Shown: positions 47,087 to 59,133, counted from the stretch's first letter. The stretch is 64,000 nt of DNA from Alligator mississippiensis (GCF_030867095.1 NC_081830.1:35323832-35387831); one strand, 5' to 3'. Program-made: numbers and translations. The notes: generated by a model not told the origin, from the sequence alone.

Positions 47087-47343
47087 AGTGCATCTACACG
47101 TGCCCCTATAGTGCGTTGTTACTTCACTATCATTTGTACTACATGAAGGAGCAATAACAGCCATTACTGTGCCATGCCAGTGGCACACGGTTATTTTTAG
47201 CCACTATGTTACTATAGTGATGTGCTATCCTGAGGGAGCGTGTTAACACAGTGACATAGCTGCAGAGTTGTCGTCTGTGCCCTCCAATGCTACATCACTG
47301 TAGTATGTTGCTATGGCAATGGAGTGTCACATGTAGAGGCACC
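47087..47343. mobile_element. MITE with terminal inverted repeats
   Basis: The ends are AGTGCATCTACACGTGCCCC and, reverse-complemented, GGTGCCTCTACATGTGACAC. The inside is rich in 'ctatagtgatgtgctat/tactatagtg' inverted words. About 255 bases, no coding sequence. Confidence 0.6.
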
Positions 47344-47882
47344 AAGAGTCAAGCACCATCCTACCTGTACTACCTCTGGCTCCATGTTACTTTCTTCATT
47401 GATTTGCTAGTTACACTCTTTCAATAAAAAGGAGCATAGGAATAAAAGGGGGTTCCTGGGCTCTTGATTTCACCCTTCTGTATTCACATGCAGTCGTTAA
47501 CTTAAGGAAACTTCCATGAGCACTACGCTCATTGTTATTTTTGAGTGATAGTGGTTGTAAGTGCCAAAATTAATATTATATTCTGTAACTGGTTGTTAAG
47601 TGTGGTCTAAGCACGCTTATTTGATCAGGCCCAAAAGATGACTTATGATCAGTAACAGCTAGTCTGTAAAACTTAACTGTCTTTAGACATTAGACAAGCA
47701 TTAAAATGCTCAATTCAGGCAAAGTGACAGAAACTCTGGACACATGAAGTTACAACGTTTTAGAGATTTGCTGGTGAAATTTGTCAGATTTCTGAAAATC
47801 TCTATCTGGAATGCTGTTGCTTCAGTTCTGCTTAAGTCCCTATTGGGTCTTTAAGTTCCTTTATTAATTATACTCCCATACT
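47344..47882. other. Non-coding spacer
   Basis: No gene or repeat is recognised between the two MITEs. Confidence 0.35.
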
Positions 47883-48113
47883 GTGTGTGTCTACACATTC
47901 ATTAATGCACCATAGTTAGAACACATTACATTTAATGCACAGTAATTGGTGCTACTGCACTTTAGCACTTTAGCACAGATGTACACTTTTTAGTGATGTT
48001 AACATGCGTTAGACTAAATCTACGGTGCATTAGAACATTAGCACAGGCTTTTCCTACCACACTAATGCATATTTTTAGTCTAATGTGCTCAAAAGTCTTG
48101 TGCAGACATACCC
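47883..48113. mobile_element. MITE with terminal inverted repeats
   Basis: The ends are TGTGTGTGTCTACACATTC and, reverse-complemented, TGGGTATGTCTGCACAAGAC. The inside repeats 'aatgcac', 'ttagcac' and 'ttagtctaa' words in both orientations. About 230 bases, no coding sequence. Confidence 0.55.
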
Positions 48114-50400
48114 ATTTTGCCCTAAGAAATTACATTCATTGAAGCCAGTGGGAGCAGTGGTACATCAAAACTATTTGAAGGCCTCGCCATAAACAACCTC
48201 ATTGTAAGTTGGGAATGATAAAATGTATTTTGGTAGCACTATTTATCTCAGCTTCCTGCACAGGGTTCGGCATTGAGAGTATGGTCGGGAGTAGAAAGGT
48301 AAGAAAGGTTTATTGACTTAACAAAAACACACCTACATGTAGTAACAAGACAAACAATGACAGACAAGAATAATTTGTGTTGGCAACTTATTGGCAATCC
48401 CCTCTGATGCCTGATGTACAACGGGTTTCTCTTTCCATAAATCTCAGCAAAGTCAGGCATCCCTGATCAGTGCTGTTCATGAGGTACTTGGAAGGACCCT
48501 GGTATTCAGGCCTTGGGCTCCTTGAGGTCCATGGGCCCACTGATGCAGGTCAAGCACTAACTAATCCTTTTCACAGAGCTGTATCTTCCTTCTGAATGAT
48601 TTCTGGATGTTTTAGCCAATTTATAGCTTCTGAATGGTACTGATAACTTACAGCCACCAGATTCTTTTCACTTCAACTGTCTTTAGACTGACCAATAGTA
48701 GTACAAGCCTTGCATTCCTTTTGATAAGGTTAATTTTAACTATGCCACAGGGCCTTACTACTTAAATGCTTTGCTAAATTTACTAAGCTTTACTTTATAC
48801 AAGGCCTTACTACATCTTAAACTTTAATTAGGCTCTTAGCAACAACATTTAGCTTAATATCTAAACAAATACAGAAAAAAAAAACAAACACTTGGTCTAA
48901 TCTTCATAGAGCCTTCAGCAAGCACCTTTATCACACAGACATAATTTCAGCTGTCACACTATTTTGAATAAACACTATAATATCTGTGCTCAAAACCTTA
49001 ATAACAAAAGGGTTCCTGAGGCCTGCTGTGGTACACTGACCTCAGCAGATTTCTTCACTAATTACACCAGTCTGAGAGCAGAATTTATGTAAATATTTTC
49101 AGATTAAAGGAACTGCTCAAATATTGTTCTGCATTTTTTTTGTTTGTTTGTTTGTTTGTTTCCATGTAAGTGTGTTTAGGGTGTGGGGCGGAGAATTGAA
49201 GAAAAAATAATTAAAATAATATTTATAACATGAACATTTGAAGATTTTTAAATATATATTTAAGAGTATGAATAAACAATGGAGAATTCTGAATATTGAA
49301 CAGGTAAAAATCTGAAAATTACTAGAAACTGCAGTATTTTAGAGCTAAACGTTGTTCCAATTTCCAAAACAGAAAATAAAAAAAATGGTACAATTGAAAA
49401 CCCAATTTCCCACTTCAGTGGACAATTTTCCATAAGCCCTTGTTTAGAGGTTAGGGAATAAGAGAGAGAATTAAAAATATTAAAAATATTATTGTGTCAT
49501 GCACTTACAAGGATTCATGAGAGAGCTGGTCCCACAGGACACACACAAGAACTAAAATGTTTGTGTGCTGAGTATTGGCTTCCTCAGAATTACTGAATGT
49601 AATCTTCTAGCAACAGGTATGATTGAAAATCTGATTATGCTAAAACATATATTTAAAAATGTAGTGTTAATTTTCCTTTAATTTTATTTAGTCATTGCCA
49701 TTCACCTTCTTCAGTCAATAATACATTGACATTGTCAGTGCAGAGCAGTGTAGGAACAAATCCATCAGTGACATGATTGCCTGATTCTGATGTCAAATAA
49801 CTTTGATTAATTTAGTATTCATAAAAAAAAAAAATGCACACACTTGAAAAGAGTGTAACAGAATTATTCCCTGATGAGTGATAATCTTTTCTTAGAATAA
49901 CACTGATCTGAGGAATTATACAGGGATTATTATTAAGAGCTGGGATTTTCAAATCTATGTAATACAGGTATACTTTAAACTGCACTGAAATTTTCTGAGC
50001 CAAATCCCTTGTTTTATTAATGTGATATCTGGTGTGTACTATTAGGGAGAGACAGAGAGCAGGTAGCAGATAGTTAAAGCATAAGAATATGTGGATGAAG
50101 AAAAAGTCTGATCCTACTTTCACTGTGAGAGAGCAAAATTGGGAGCAATTTCTTTAATAACATCTGCGTTCCACTGGTGTAAAGCATCGTAAGGTAGAGG
50201 AAGAATATTAAAATGCAAAGGGAATATCTATTTTTATCATTAGCTGGAATGATTAATTGAATAGAATATCCTTCTGGAAATCTTGGCTGGTATTTCATCT
50301 TCCTTTGAATAAAGATTTTTGTAGCTACTGCTATTGTGATTAAAATGGGCCTGTGTGATCCTTGTTAATGCATGTTAGAATTTTCCTTCTGAACTAAGTG
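48114..50400. other. A/T-rich non-coding spacer
   Basis: A (TTTG)n run lies at 49138-49161 and a poly-A at 49823-49835. The open frames at 49812-50298 on the minus strand are A/T-driven and have no recognised domain. Confidence 0.35.
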
Positions 50401-51511
50401 GAAAGAGTAGACCCCGGGGGATGTGATGGTTTGGTCCAGAGGTGGGGGGAGGTTACTGGTGCAGTCCTGCTCCAACAGGTGTTTAAAACAAACTACTCAA
50501 CAGGGACAATAGCCTTTCTATTCAGATAGAACTGAGGGTGTCAATTGACTTCATGCCTCTTTATTATCTATTTTGTGTGGGCTCTTTCTTAATCTTCCTC
50601 TAATTAAACTATTCTTTCTTCTACAACTATTCAGTCTATTACCTACTCTTGATAATGTTTCTCTACTCACTCCCAGTGTGTCCAGTAAAGGTGTCCTGAT
50701 ACCTAAGAACCTGTAGTGGGAGGCCTTGTTCCTAAGTGATTCAAACCCACAGCAAGTCAGAGACAGGAAACGTAGAGGCATGACTGAAGGCAGGAGGAGC
50801 TGTGCAGTGGCAGGAGGGATTGCAAAGTTGAAGCAAACAGTTAAGTTGCTGCAGTGACCTTTTCCTGAGTTCTTTCTTGCAGGAGAGGATGGATGCTGCA
50901 AGAGGTTGAACCAGGGGTACAACGAGACATATAGTCAGACATAGGTGGATGAGAGGGGTCAATCTCCCTGAGTAAAGAAGTGTGTTCCAGGGAACATGAG
51001 GGTCTAGAGCAGTCACCAGGGTGTTTTTGCAGGGAGGGAGGGCTGTGGAGTAGAGAGGTGAGGAATTGTTGGTTTATTATGGGGTGAGAAGTGAGGAGAA
51101 GATGGGGTTTGGGGTTGCAGAGGGATGGGGTAAAATGGGGTCTTGAGAGGAAGTGGGATTGTGTGAGTCACAGCGGGTTTGAGGGGCCACAATGAAGTTC
51201 GAACCTTCAGAGGGGCAGGGGATGGTGTGAGGGAGATGGTAAGGGTCCAAAGGGGTGAGGCATGATGGGGATGAATCTGTGCAGGATACAGTGGGTCTGT
51301 GAGGGCAGTGAAGGGGCAGGGTAGTACTCACTGCAGCATGAGACAGTGGATTTTTATGGGTTAGGGGCATGATGAGGTAGTGCTGATTGTGGAGATATGT
51401 GGAATAACAGTGGACAGTGGAGGCAGGGGCAATGCATAAAGAGAAGTGAAGTGCAGTTTGGGGCCATGATGGAGTGTTTAGGTGATTCCTGTTGGGGTGT
51501 AGGGAGCAATA
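50401..51511. other. Non-coding, G-rich on the plus strand
   Basis: 50990-51510 is strongly purine-biased (gaggggtgagg, gatgggg, gggg runs), which leaves long open frames on the minus strand (51077-51562, 50551-51016) without domain content. 50540-50760 reads like the border of an old repeat, but the family is not recognised. Confidence 0.3.
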
Positions 51512-51733
51512 TTGTCTACGGCAAGACTGGAAGTAACAGTTATAGCCCTTGGCCTCCAGCATGTTAGTAAAGCTTTTTGTTTCCTTTTAATCACAGAAAG
51601 AAGTATGTATTGTGTTATGTCACAATGCACCACACCACCTGCACCCTGTCCTAGTTTTGCCTGTGGCAGTTCATCTACCTTATTAGTTCATGATGATTTT
51701 ATTATCTCTACAGATGGAAAGCAAGAATGGAAA

Positions 51734-53580
51734 ATGGCTGGTGAGAACCGCTTAGTTGTGACACACTTCTTTGAGCCTTTCTCAAACATCTTCGAAGTCC
51801 AAGTCACACTTTTCTTCCTAGTACTTCTTATGCCCAGCTTTGATTTAGGGGGAAACATCTTGATCATTGTGATCACCCTGGTAGACCCTGTCCTTCACTC
51901 CCCCATGTATTTCTTCCTCAGAAATATGTCCTGTGTGGAAATCAGTTACACCTCTTCGACAATCCCCAGTATGCTATTGAGTTTCTTTTCTAAAGAGAAC
52001 AGGATCTCCTTTTTGAGCTGTGCCATGCACATGAGTTTCTTTGCCCTTTTAGGGATCACAGAGTGTTTTGTGCTAGCTGCCATGGCATATGACCGCTATG
52101 TGGCCATCTGTCACCCTCTGTGCTACATGACCATAATGAGTCGGAGAGTTTGCTTCCAGCTTTTAGCTGTGTCCTGGCTCATGGGTGTACTGGTCAGTGT
52201 AGGGCAGACAACTTCAATATTCACATTGCCCTTCTGTGGCCCCAATAGAATAAATCACTTCTTCTGTGACCTGCCTCCACTGCTGAAGCTTGTCTTTGTG
52301 AACACTTACAGGAATTAAATCATCAACTATGCCATCATGTCTTCATCAGCGACTTGGATGAGGGAGTGAACTGTACTCTGTCCAAGTTTGCAGATGACAC
52401 AAAACTGTGGGGAGAAGTGGACACGCCGGAGGGCAGGGAACAGCTGCAAGGAGACCTCGATAGGTTGGGCATACGGGCGGAAAACAACAGAATGCAATTC
52501 AACAAGGAGAAATGCAAAGTGCTGCACCTAGGGAGGAAAAATGTCCAGCATACCTACTGCCTAGGAAATGACCTGCTTGGAGGCATGGAAGTGGAAAGGG
52601 ATCTTGGAGTCCTAGTGGATTCCAAGATGAACATGAGTCGGCAGTGTGACGAAGCCATAAGAAAAGCTAATGGCACTTTATCATGCATCAGCAGATGCAT
52701 GACAAATAGATCCAAAGAGGTGATACTTCCCCTCTATCGGGCACTGGTCAGACCGCAGTTGGAGTACTGAGTGCAATTCTGGGTGCCACACTTTAAGAGG
52801 GATGAGGATAACCTGGAGAGGGTCCAGAGAAGGGCCACTCGTATGGTTAAGGGCTTGCAGGCCAAGCCCTACAAGGAAATACTAGAGAACCTGGACCTTT
52901 TCAGCCTCTGCAAGAGAAAGTTTAGAGGCAACCTTGTGGCTGCCTATAAGTTCATCACAGGGGCACAGAAGGGAATTGGTGAGGTTTTATTCACCAAGGC
53001 GCCCCCAGGGGTTACAAGAAATAATTGCCACAAGCTAGCAGAGAGCAGATTTAGACTGGACATTAGGAAGAACTTCTTCACAGTTAGAGTGGCCAAGGTC
53101 TGGAATGGGCTCCCAAGGGAGGTGGTGCTCTCCCCTACCCTGGGGGTCTTCAAGAGGAGGTTGGATATGCACCTAGCTGGGGTCATCTAGACCCAGCACT
53201 CTTTCCTGCCATGCAGAGGGTCAGACTCGATGCTCTATTGAGGTCTCTTCCGACCCTAACATCTATGAATCTATGAACCACTATCATCTTCATTATGGTG
53301 CCCTTCATGCTCATCCTTGTGTCCTATGCCAGTATTCTGCAAACCATCCTCAACATACCATCAGCTGAGAGTAGGAGAAAAACCTTCTCCAGCTGCTCCT
53401 CCCACCTCATCGTAGTCACTCTGTTTTATGGATCTGGCATTGTGACTTACCTAAAGCCCAAATCCTTTACCATAACATTGTCTATAAATATTGCAATATT
53501 GCATACTTTAGTCATATATTGGGTTATTTCAACCACCAGGTAGTCAAGGATCTACCCCAAAAGTGAAAGACGGTCTATGA
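51734..53580 (+). pseudogene. Olfactory receptor pseudogene split by a CR1 insertion
   Basis: 51734-52318 encodes the first 194 residues of a class II receptor: GN in TM1, PMYFFLRNMSCVEISYTS, MAYDRYVAIC, PFCGPNRINHFFCD. The N-terminus is already odd (VVTHFFEPFSN where receptors have VTEFILLGFSN). At 52316-52318 a TAA stands where the family has a Glu codon (NTYRN then stop, followed by in-frame IINYAIM). At about 52340 a CR1 in the same orientation is inserted, and the receptor resumes at about 53280 with TIIFIMVPFMLILVSY (TM5), then SSCSSHLIVVTLFYGSG (TM6) and YLKPKS. TM7 is largely deleted: after 53480 only a degraded remnant ('accaccaggtagtcaagg') remains. Clearly non-functional. A pyrimidine-rich acceptor 'tttattatctctacag' precedes the coding exon at about 51714. 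Closest in wording to the 18353-19288 receptor. Confidence 0.93.
52340..53277 (+). mobile_element. Young CR1 LINE, 5'-truncated, inside the receptor
   Basis: It begins in the RT palm at FISDLDEGV, followed by the intact catalytic FADDTKLWGEV, and continues in one frame to the ORF end (LAGVI), broken only by a single TGA at 52768-52770. The 3' end is canonical ('ggtcagactcgatgctctattgaggtctcttccgaccctaac' and a short ATCTATGA tail). Residues SKMNMSRQCDEAIRKA, LYRALVRPQLEY, KVWNGLPREVVLSPTLG and HLAGVI are typical CR1. With one stop in 280 codons it is the least decayed LINE in the window. Confidence 0.92.
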
Positions 53581-54592
53581 AAAAGCTCCTCTGAAATCAG
53601 CCAAGTATTATACTGTGATGCCTATTTATCATGCTATAATATAAAATAAAAATTTTATATATGTGTAAGTATGTGTGTAATTAGACAGCTAATATCCTTA
53701 AAAATTGAACTTAAGTGACATTAATAGGCCTAGAGGAAAGCCAGTAACAGAGGAGAGAAACAAATTTGTGAAAAAATTATGGAAGTATCTATGTGGTGGC
53801 ATATTCTTCTCATAGGTAATTTATTCTCGTGCCAAAGGAGAAGCTGGGAGCGTTGGATTTTAGCCTGCAACATTTTTTTTGCTAGTATGGCTGAAGCAGC
53901 CTGAAGACAAAAAAAAGAGAGGCTATGAGAGATGTGGTGAGTGTCACAAAAGTAGTCCAGTGCAGACAGGAAGAGAAGCTCCCAGGATGGACAGAGAGAA
54001 AAGGAGTAGTCCCCAGGGGCATGTCCACACATATAGGCACTTGCAGCAGTTCAAATAGAAGTGGCACAAATTTTTGCTTGGGATTTTTGCCACAGTAGAT
54101 GTGCCTCGACATACACTTTAGTGTGGGACAAGTTTTGCCACTTGGGGAAAAATGACTCTGCCCAGCTCCTCTCAGATCTGCAGGCAGGAGGAGCTAGAGT
54201 CTGGTGCTGGCCCCAGCAGTATAAAAACTTGCCCTGTGCTGGCCCCAACAATATAAAAGCTCAGGGCTACGTACTGTCAGGAGCTTCTGAAGCTCTCATG
54301 CCATTATCCACTGGTGACCTCAGCTGGTGGCTCCTCCATGGAGCGTTCTTGGTATTTTGAATAGTAACAAGTATTGAACATCTTTATGCACATGATCTTT
54401 ATCAGTTGATCTACTAGAAAATTGCAGTGAGTGCTTTAAAAGTGACTATTTACACTCTCTCATTCCAGAAACATATCACACATATCTCAATGGAGATAGG
54501 ACAGAACATAAATGGCCAAAAATTTCAGGAAATAGGGCTTAGCTTAGCCTCAGTGGGGAGAGGTGGAGGGGGTGGAGAGAAAACACATTAAT
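53581..54592. other. Non-coding, includes a MITE-like segment
   Basis: 54005-54330 holds 'ggggcatgtccacacatataggcac', an internal near-palindrome around 'ttgccacagtagatgtgcctcgacatacactttagtgtggg', and the repeated phrase 'gctggccccaacaatataaaa/gctggccccagcagtataaaaa'. It shares words with 36108-36480. No gene. Confidence 0.4.

Positions 54593-54659
<67 letters not shown>
54593..54659. repeat. (GATA)n microsatellite
   Basis: About 16 uninterrupted ATAG units. It borders the 84-bp tandem repeat that follows, whose units each contain a short GATA run of their own. Confidence 0.97.
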
Positions 54660-54902
54660 TTAAGAAAACACCTTATATATTCACACCTGTGAAATAGCTA
54701 AATATTGAAATAGATTTAGTAAGCAGGGCCAGATAGATAGATATTAAGAAAACACCTTATATATTCACACCTGTAAAATAGCTAAATATTGAAATAGATT
54801 TAGTAAGCAGGGCCAGATAGATAGATATTAAGAAAACACCTTATATATTCACACCTGTAAAATAGCTAAATATTGAAATAGATTTAGTAAGAAGGGCCAG
54901 AT
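54648..54902. repeat. 84-bp minisatellite, three copies
   Basis: The unit begins 'agatagatagatattaagaaaacacc' and ends 'tagtaagcagggcc'. The word TTAAGAAAACACC recurs at 54660, 54744 and 54828, exactly 84 bases apart. Copies differ at only one or two positions, so the expansion is recent. The GATA run at the left edge of each unit suggests that the array grew out of the microsatellite. Confidence 0.95.
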
Positions 54903-56424
54903 GAGTTTGATACTTCGGGCTTACAAAAAGGTCTTGAGAGGCAAGCACCTACTAGTTTTTGAGGGTCAGACAGACCTTCCTGACACCATTCCTGGCATCT
55001 GACTTCCTCCCATACAAGAGGTTGGCAATGGTCTGGAGACAATTGAGGTTTATGAATTTTCAGATGGTTATCACCACCGCTTTCCCCACCGTTTGGGACT
55101 CCAAACACATCCCCTGTTCACCCTGAAGTTTGCACACCATGGCTGATCATCCCTTGAGAACAGCACTCTTTATTTCTGTTACACTGAGATGAACTCCATG
55201 TTTCCGATCTGGTTAGTTTTGGTGTGCGTGTAAATCCCAAACTAATCATCCATAATTGCGGACAAGATGTCTTCCTCCTCTCCAGCCTCCAGTGCATATC
55301 TGGGGAGAAAGACAGCTTTCCAGGATTTTTTTTTTCTTTGCTTTCATAAATCAGATAACTGTGTGTTGTAACTTTCATGGCCATGGAAAATGCTTAGCAC
55401 AGCTGGCTAAAAGTGCAGATGCCATAGGTAAGATATAATGCTACTTGCTACCATGGAAGACTGAGCAGCCTCAGCACCTGATGGTGTACACATGTCAGGG
55501 CCAGAATAAAATGTGTGAAGGTGGAATTCATATAGATTCTTCATCAAGCAATGCTATAAATGAGGAGGATGTCTGCGGTGTTCTGTCAACTGCTATATAA
55601 AAACGGAGCTTGGACCAATAAGTACCTCAGATTTAAAACTGAAGTACATTTTTTTTTTTTATCATCTATTTCAGCAGGTGCCTGAGGAAATGGCCACAAG
55701 TATCTGTGGGTCAGATGTTCAGCAGGGGCAAGCTGAGAAGATGCTATCATAGCAAAGCATTGTAATAGGGACAGACTACAGTAGCTCCAACACATTGTGA
55801 GCACCTGACATAGTCCTGGGCCCACTCTTAACAGGCTATAGACATATTAGCAGTAATATTGAGAATAAAGTCATTTGGTATTAAGTGCCACCCTTAGATT
55901 CTGGAATTATAAAAAGGGGTAAAGTAAAAAATATATATTTACATCTTCGTAATGACTAGTTTAACGATCAATATCTCTACAAAGGGCGCTGCTACCTGAA
56001 CATTCACTCATGCTCCTTTCTAGCCACATCATTTTGTGTAAGAAGCCTATCAAAAATGCTTACTGTTCTATAAGGCTGCAGTTTGGAAACAAAAAAAATC
56101 CCATTAGTAGTGTTGGTTCCAGTCCCTTTCACATCTCAGACTGTTGTAATGAGTGATTTTCCTATTCATAATGTCCCCAATCCAACACCCCGTAGCACAG
56201 CTATGTAGCCTTTATGTTGGTAACTAGGAACATGCCATAACTGCATAAAACTGGACTAGAAAGAGGGGTCCCTCTTACTCCTCTGTACTTTTTTTTCTGG
56301 AACTATGATGTTCAAAACCTTCTGGGCGCAATATGATCACTAAAGCTCATACCTGGCTGAAGTGAACTCCTATATATGTTTATAGTATTAACAATATGCA
56401 GAAGCACAGCATATAATTTAATAG
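54903..56424. other. Non-coding spacer
   Basis: No receptor or recognised repeat. T runs near 55330 and 55650. The short frames at 54884-55825 have no domain. Confidence 0.35.
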
Positions 56425-56560
56425 TGAATAACTTAACAGGAATAGTCAGCTATGGTCATGAAAGTAATCCAAACAGACATGTTGTGTGTAGTACTTGCAG
56501 GAGAATTTAATGAAGTACTTTCTTCACAAGAATTCCCATTTTATCCACTAGTTAACATCA
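56425..56560. repeat. Duplicated receptor 5'-flank, orphan copy
   Basis: Aligns with 60235-60350, the upstream flank of the receptor at 59195-60154: both read 'caggaatagtcag.catggtcatgaaa..aa.ccaaacagac/cagaaagata' then 'gaa.ttaa.gaagt.ctttcttca'. No receptor coding sequence lies to its left, where one would be expected for a minus-strand gene. Confidence 0.7.
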
Positions 56561-57039
56561 TATTCCTTGTTAACAAATGATCATCATCTGTTAAAATCTG
56601 ATCCTACAGCCACATGTAAGTGGCCAAAATAGATTCCTGCATTTTTTGCAATATTAACATTCTGCAAAGGCATAACAAAAACTATGGCATTCTTTAATGA
56701 AAGAGTTTGCATTCCAAAGAATATTACTTTAAAATACAGGCATACATCACCAAGCATATGGTCAACCTAAAAGGTCACCTTTCTCATCAGTCTTATGAAG
56801 ATTAGTTTTATTTTGCCTTGAATCTATTAACATAAAATGAAAGACTTGAAATAAAAGGCTTTCAATTGGAAGAACCTGGAATCTTTTTTTTAAGTGAAGT
56901 TCCACTAGAGTTTCATATTTTAATGCTGGTGAGGGGGGAGGCAGGGTAGGGAGAGGAGAGTTGTGGGCTTTGTGTTAAATCACCGTGGTGTCCAACAGCA
57001 ATAGAACCCCAGCTAGTGATTCTCAGGTGTCTTACAAGA
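56561..57039. other. Non-coding spacer
   Basis: No gene or repeat is recognised. Confidence 0.35.
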
Positions 57040-58345
57040 AATTGCTGTGGAACTAGAGTTCATCTGTCAGGAAAGCATCCATCCATCCTTTACTTGAAGA
57101 GTCTCTGTGATAAAAAATACATCACATTCATTTTTAAGCATAGTGCCACTGGACCTCATAGCTGCCTACAATACAGTACGACACACTGGCCTGCTTCTAA
57201 AGCTGTCAAAAGTACTTCCAAGCTGGGTTGTTACAGTCATCGAAACAATTCTTTGTAAAAAATGATTCAGAGTCCACTTTCGGCACGGGACAAGCTCATG
57301 GAGGAGACAGTCCAATGGACTTCACAGGGCTCAGTGCTGGCCCCAACTCTATTCAACTTATACACGAATGATCTACCAACAATCACATCCCGCAAGTTCA
57401 TCTAGACTGATGATATCAGCTGTGCCATTAAAGCTCCATCTTTCCATACACTGGATCAAAACCTGAATGAAGGTGTGACGAAGCTGGCAGACTACTGCAC
57501 CATATGATGGCTCATGCCGAGTCCTGTATCCAGTGTATTGCACCTCCACAATGCCAGCACCAAAACAGATCTTAACATCTACGTGGGTAGCCAGAGACTA
57601 AAGCATGATCCATGGCTAACATATTTGGAAGTGTCTTTAGACAGAACCCTGATCTTGCAGGAACATTTCAAGAAAACAGCAGCAAAGGTCAAATCCCAAA
57701 ATAACATGCTAGCCACGCTTGCTGGATCAACCTGGGGATCTGTAGCCACAACGCTTTGGACCTCAGCTCTTGCCCTATCATATGCAGTAGCAGAGTGCTC
57801 TGTACCTGTTTGGCAAAGGTCATCACACACACATCTTGTTGACACCCAGCTGAACACAACCATGTGTATCATAACTGGAATGCTCCATTCAACTCCCCTC
57901 CCCTGGCTTCCGTTTGTGCTGGATCTCACCTACCACTTTACAATGATATGTTTAATCCACCCAAACCCTCCTTTCCTCATGGAACCCTTTATGAAGCAAC
58001 CTCCTGGATCAAAATCTGTCTGAAGATATTTTTTGGATCAAGGAATGGGAAACATGGGAAGTCACAAATAAGTTCCTTGTAACAAACCCCATTCATCAAC
58101 TTGCTGCCTTTGAATTAACATGGTAAGAGTGGTCTCTGCTAAACAGGTTCAGGACAGGCAAAGGCCCCTGCACAGCTGACCTCCACCATTGGGGCCTAAG
58201 CGCTAATACATTGGGCTCTTGTGGAGAGGTGAAAACAATGTCACATATTATTGACGAGTGTCCCCCCTACAAACTAATAGGTGGATTAATAACTTTGAAC
58301 TCAGTTAACAAGGAGGCTATCACTTCTTATGAATTTGCTTGCTAA
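57040..58345 (+). mobile_element. LINE of a non-CR1 clade (Jockey/I-like), RT and C-terminal part
   Basis: On the plus strand: LDLIAAYNTVRHTGLLLKLSK (RT motif around the first catalytic Asp, near 57150-57215), SQGSVLAPTLFNLYTNDLPT (57335-57390), a degraded catalytic DD (TDDISCAIKAPSFHTL, near 57405), then a 169-codon open stretch 57514-58023 with DLNIYVGSQRLKHDPWLTYL, LSYAVAECSVPVWQRSSHT and STPLPWLP. 58140-58330 resembles a C-terminal cysteine/histidine motif (CGE...MSHIIDECPP) of the same family. These phrases belong to the 'mobile element jockey-like' RT family abundant in invertebrates and lower vertebrates, not to CR1. Several frame changes and stops show that it is dead. 5' start and 3' tail are approximate. 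Confidence 0.72.
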
Positions 58346-59067
58346 GTGAAAACATTTATTTCCGCTCATGTCTTTATTCAGGCTTCACTTGAAAAAAGAA
58401 AAACAGATATGGCCGATTCAGTCTCTTGTTAGCATGTTTTATAGCTAGTGTTTGGCTAATTTTATAGCTAGTCCTTGGCTAGTTTTTTTCCTTTTAAATC
58501 AGAAATGCTGATCTACTGAAAAGCTCCCATTTTGGAGGTTGATATCTATTTTTCTGGAAGACTTCATAATATTCAGGAGGACATTTTGGCCAGACAGATG
58601 GAAAGAGGTGAGGAAATTTGCTCTTAGCTTCACGAGGAAGAATACTGATATGAGGAATGGAGGATTTAATGCATTTTTTTTTTCTGGATCAAACCAGGTA
58701 CTTGTAACTGGATTTAACATTTTATAGGGACATGCTTTTGTCACCAGTTAAACAGCAATTCTGGGATGGTACTCTTTTTTATGGCTAGTCATCCAAAAGA
58801 AAGCCAAACCAAATAGAACCTTTCTTTTGATCTTCATAATGACTTGAAACAAATTCTGAAACCGACAAATTCCTTCTGAAATTCAAAGTTGATATCCCTA
58901 CCATAGCTGCAACATCGCTCCAGATTTCCTACATGTTCTGTAAGTGCGTGGGCACTAGGACTGGTCACAGTATTCCAGTTAAATGTTTCATATATCGACA
59001 CTGCTGTGAGTGTCAGGAGAATGGAGTTATTCACGATTTTCCCTTGAGTGAGAACAAGAAATATAGG
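58346..59067. other. Non-coding spacer
   Basis: No gene. An exact local repeat 'tatagctagt.tttggcta' occurs near 58440 and 58463. T run near 58673. Confidence 0.35.
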
Positions 59068-59133
59068 ACATTGCAAGTAACAATACATTTTCTATTTCAG
59101 ACACTGCAAGTAAGGATACATTTTCTATTTCAG
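59068..59133. repeat. 33-bp tandem duplication
   Basis: 59068-59100 and 59101-59133 are the same 33-base unit ('aca.tgcaagtaa..atacat...') with about three differences. It lies 60 bases 3' of the receptor stop, in its likely 3' UTR. Confidence 0.95.

Noticed and set aside
51077-51562. 161-codon open frame on the minus strand
   Set aside because: It follows from the purine-biased plus strand (few stops possible on the complement). Proline/histidine/serine-rich and featureless.
52354-53190. Two adjacent frames as an accessory gene next to the receptor
   Set aside because: They are one CR1 ORF2 piece with a single stop, inserted in the receptor.
54593-54902. CRISPR-like array
   Set aside because: The repeats are head-to-tail with no unique spacers, in a vertebrate context: an ordinary microsatellite and minisatellite.
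57514-58023. 169-codon open frame as a host gene
   Set aside because: Its wording is reverse transcriptase of a Jockey/I-like LINE, continuous with RT motifs upstream.
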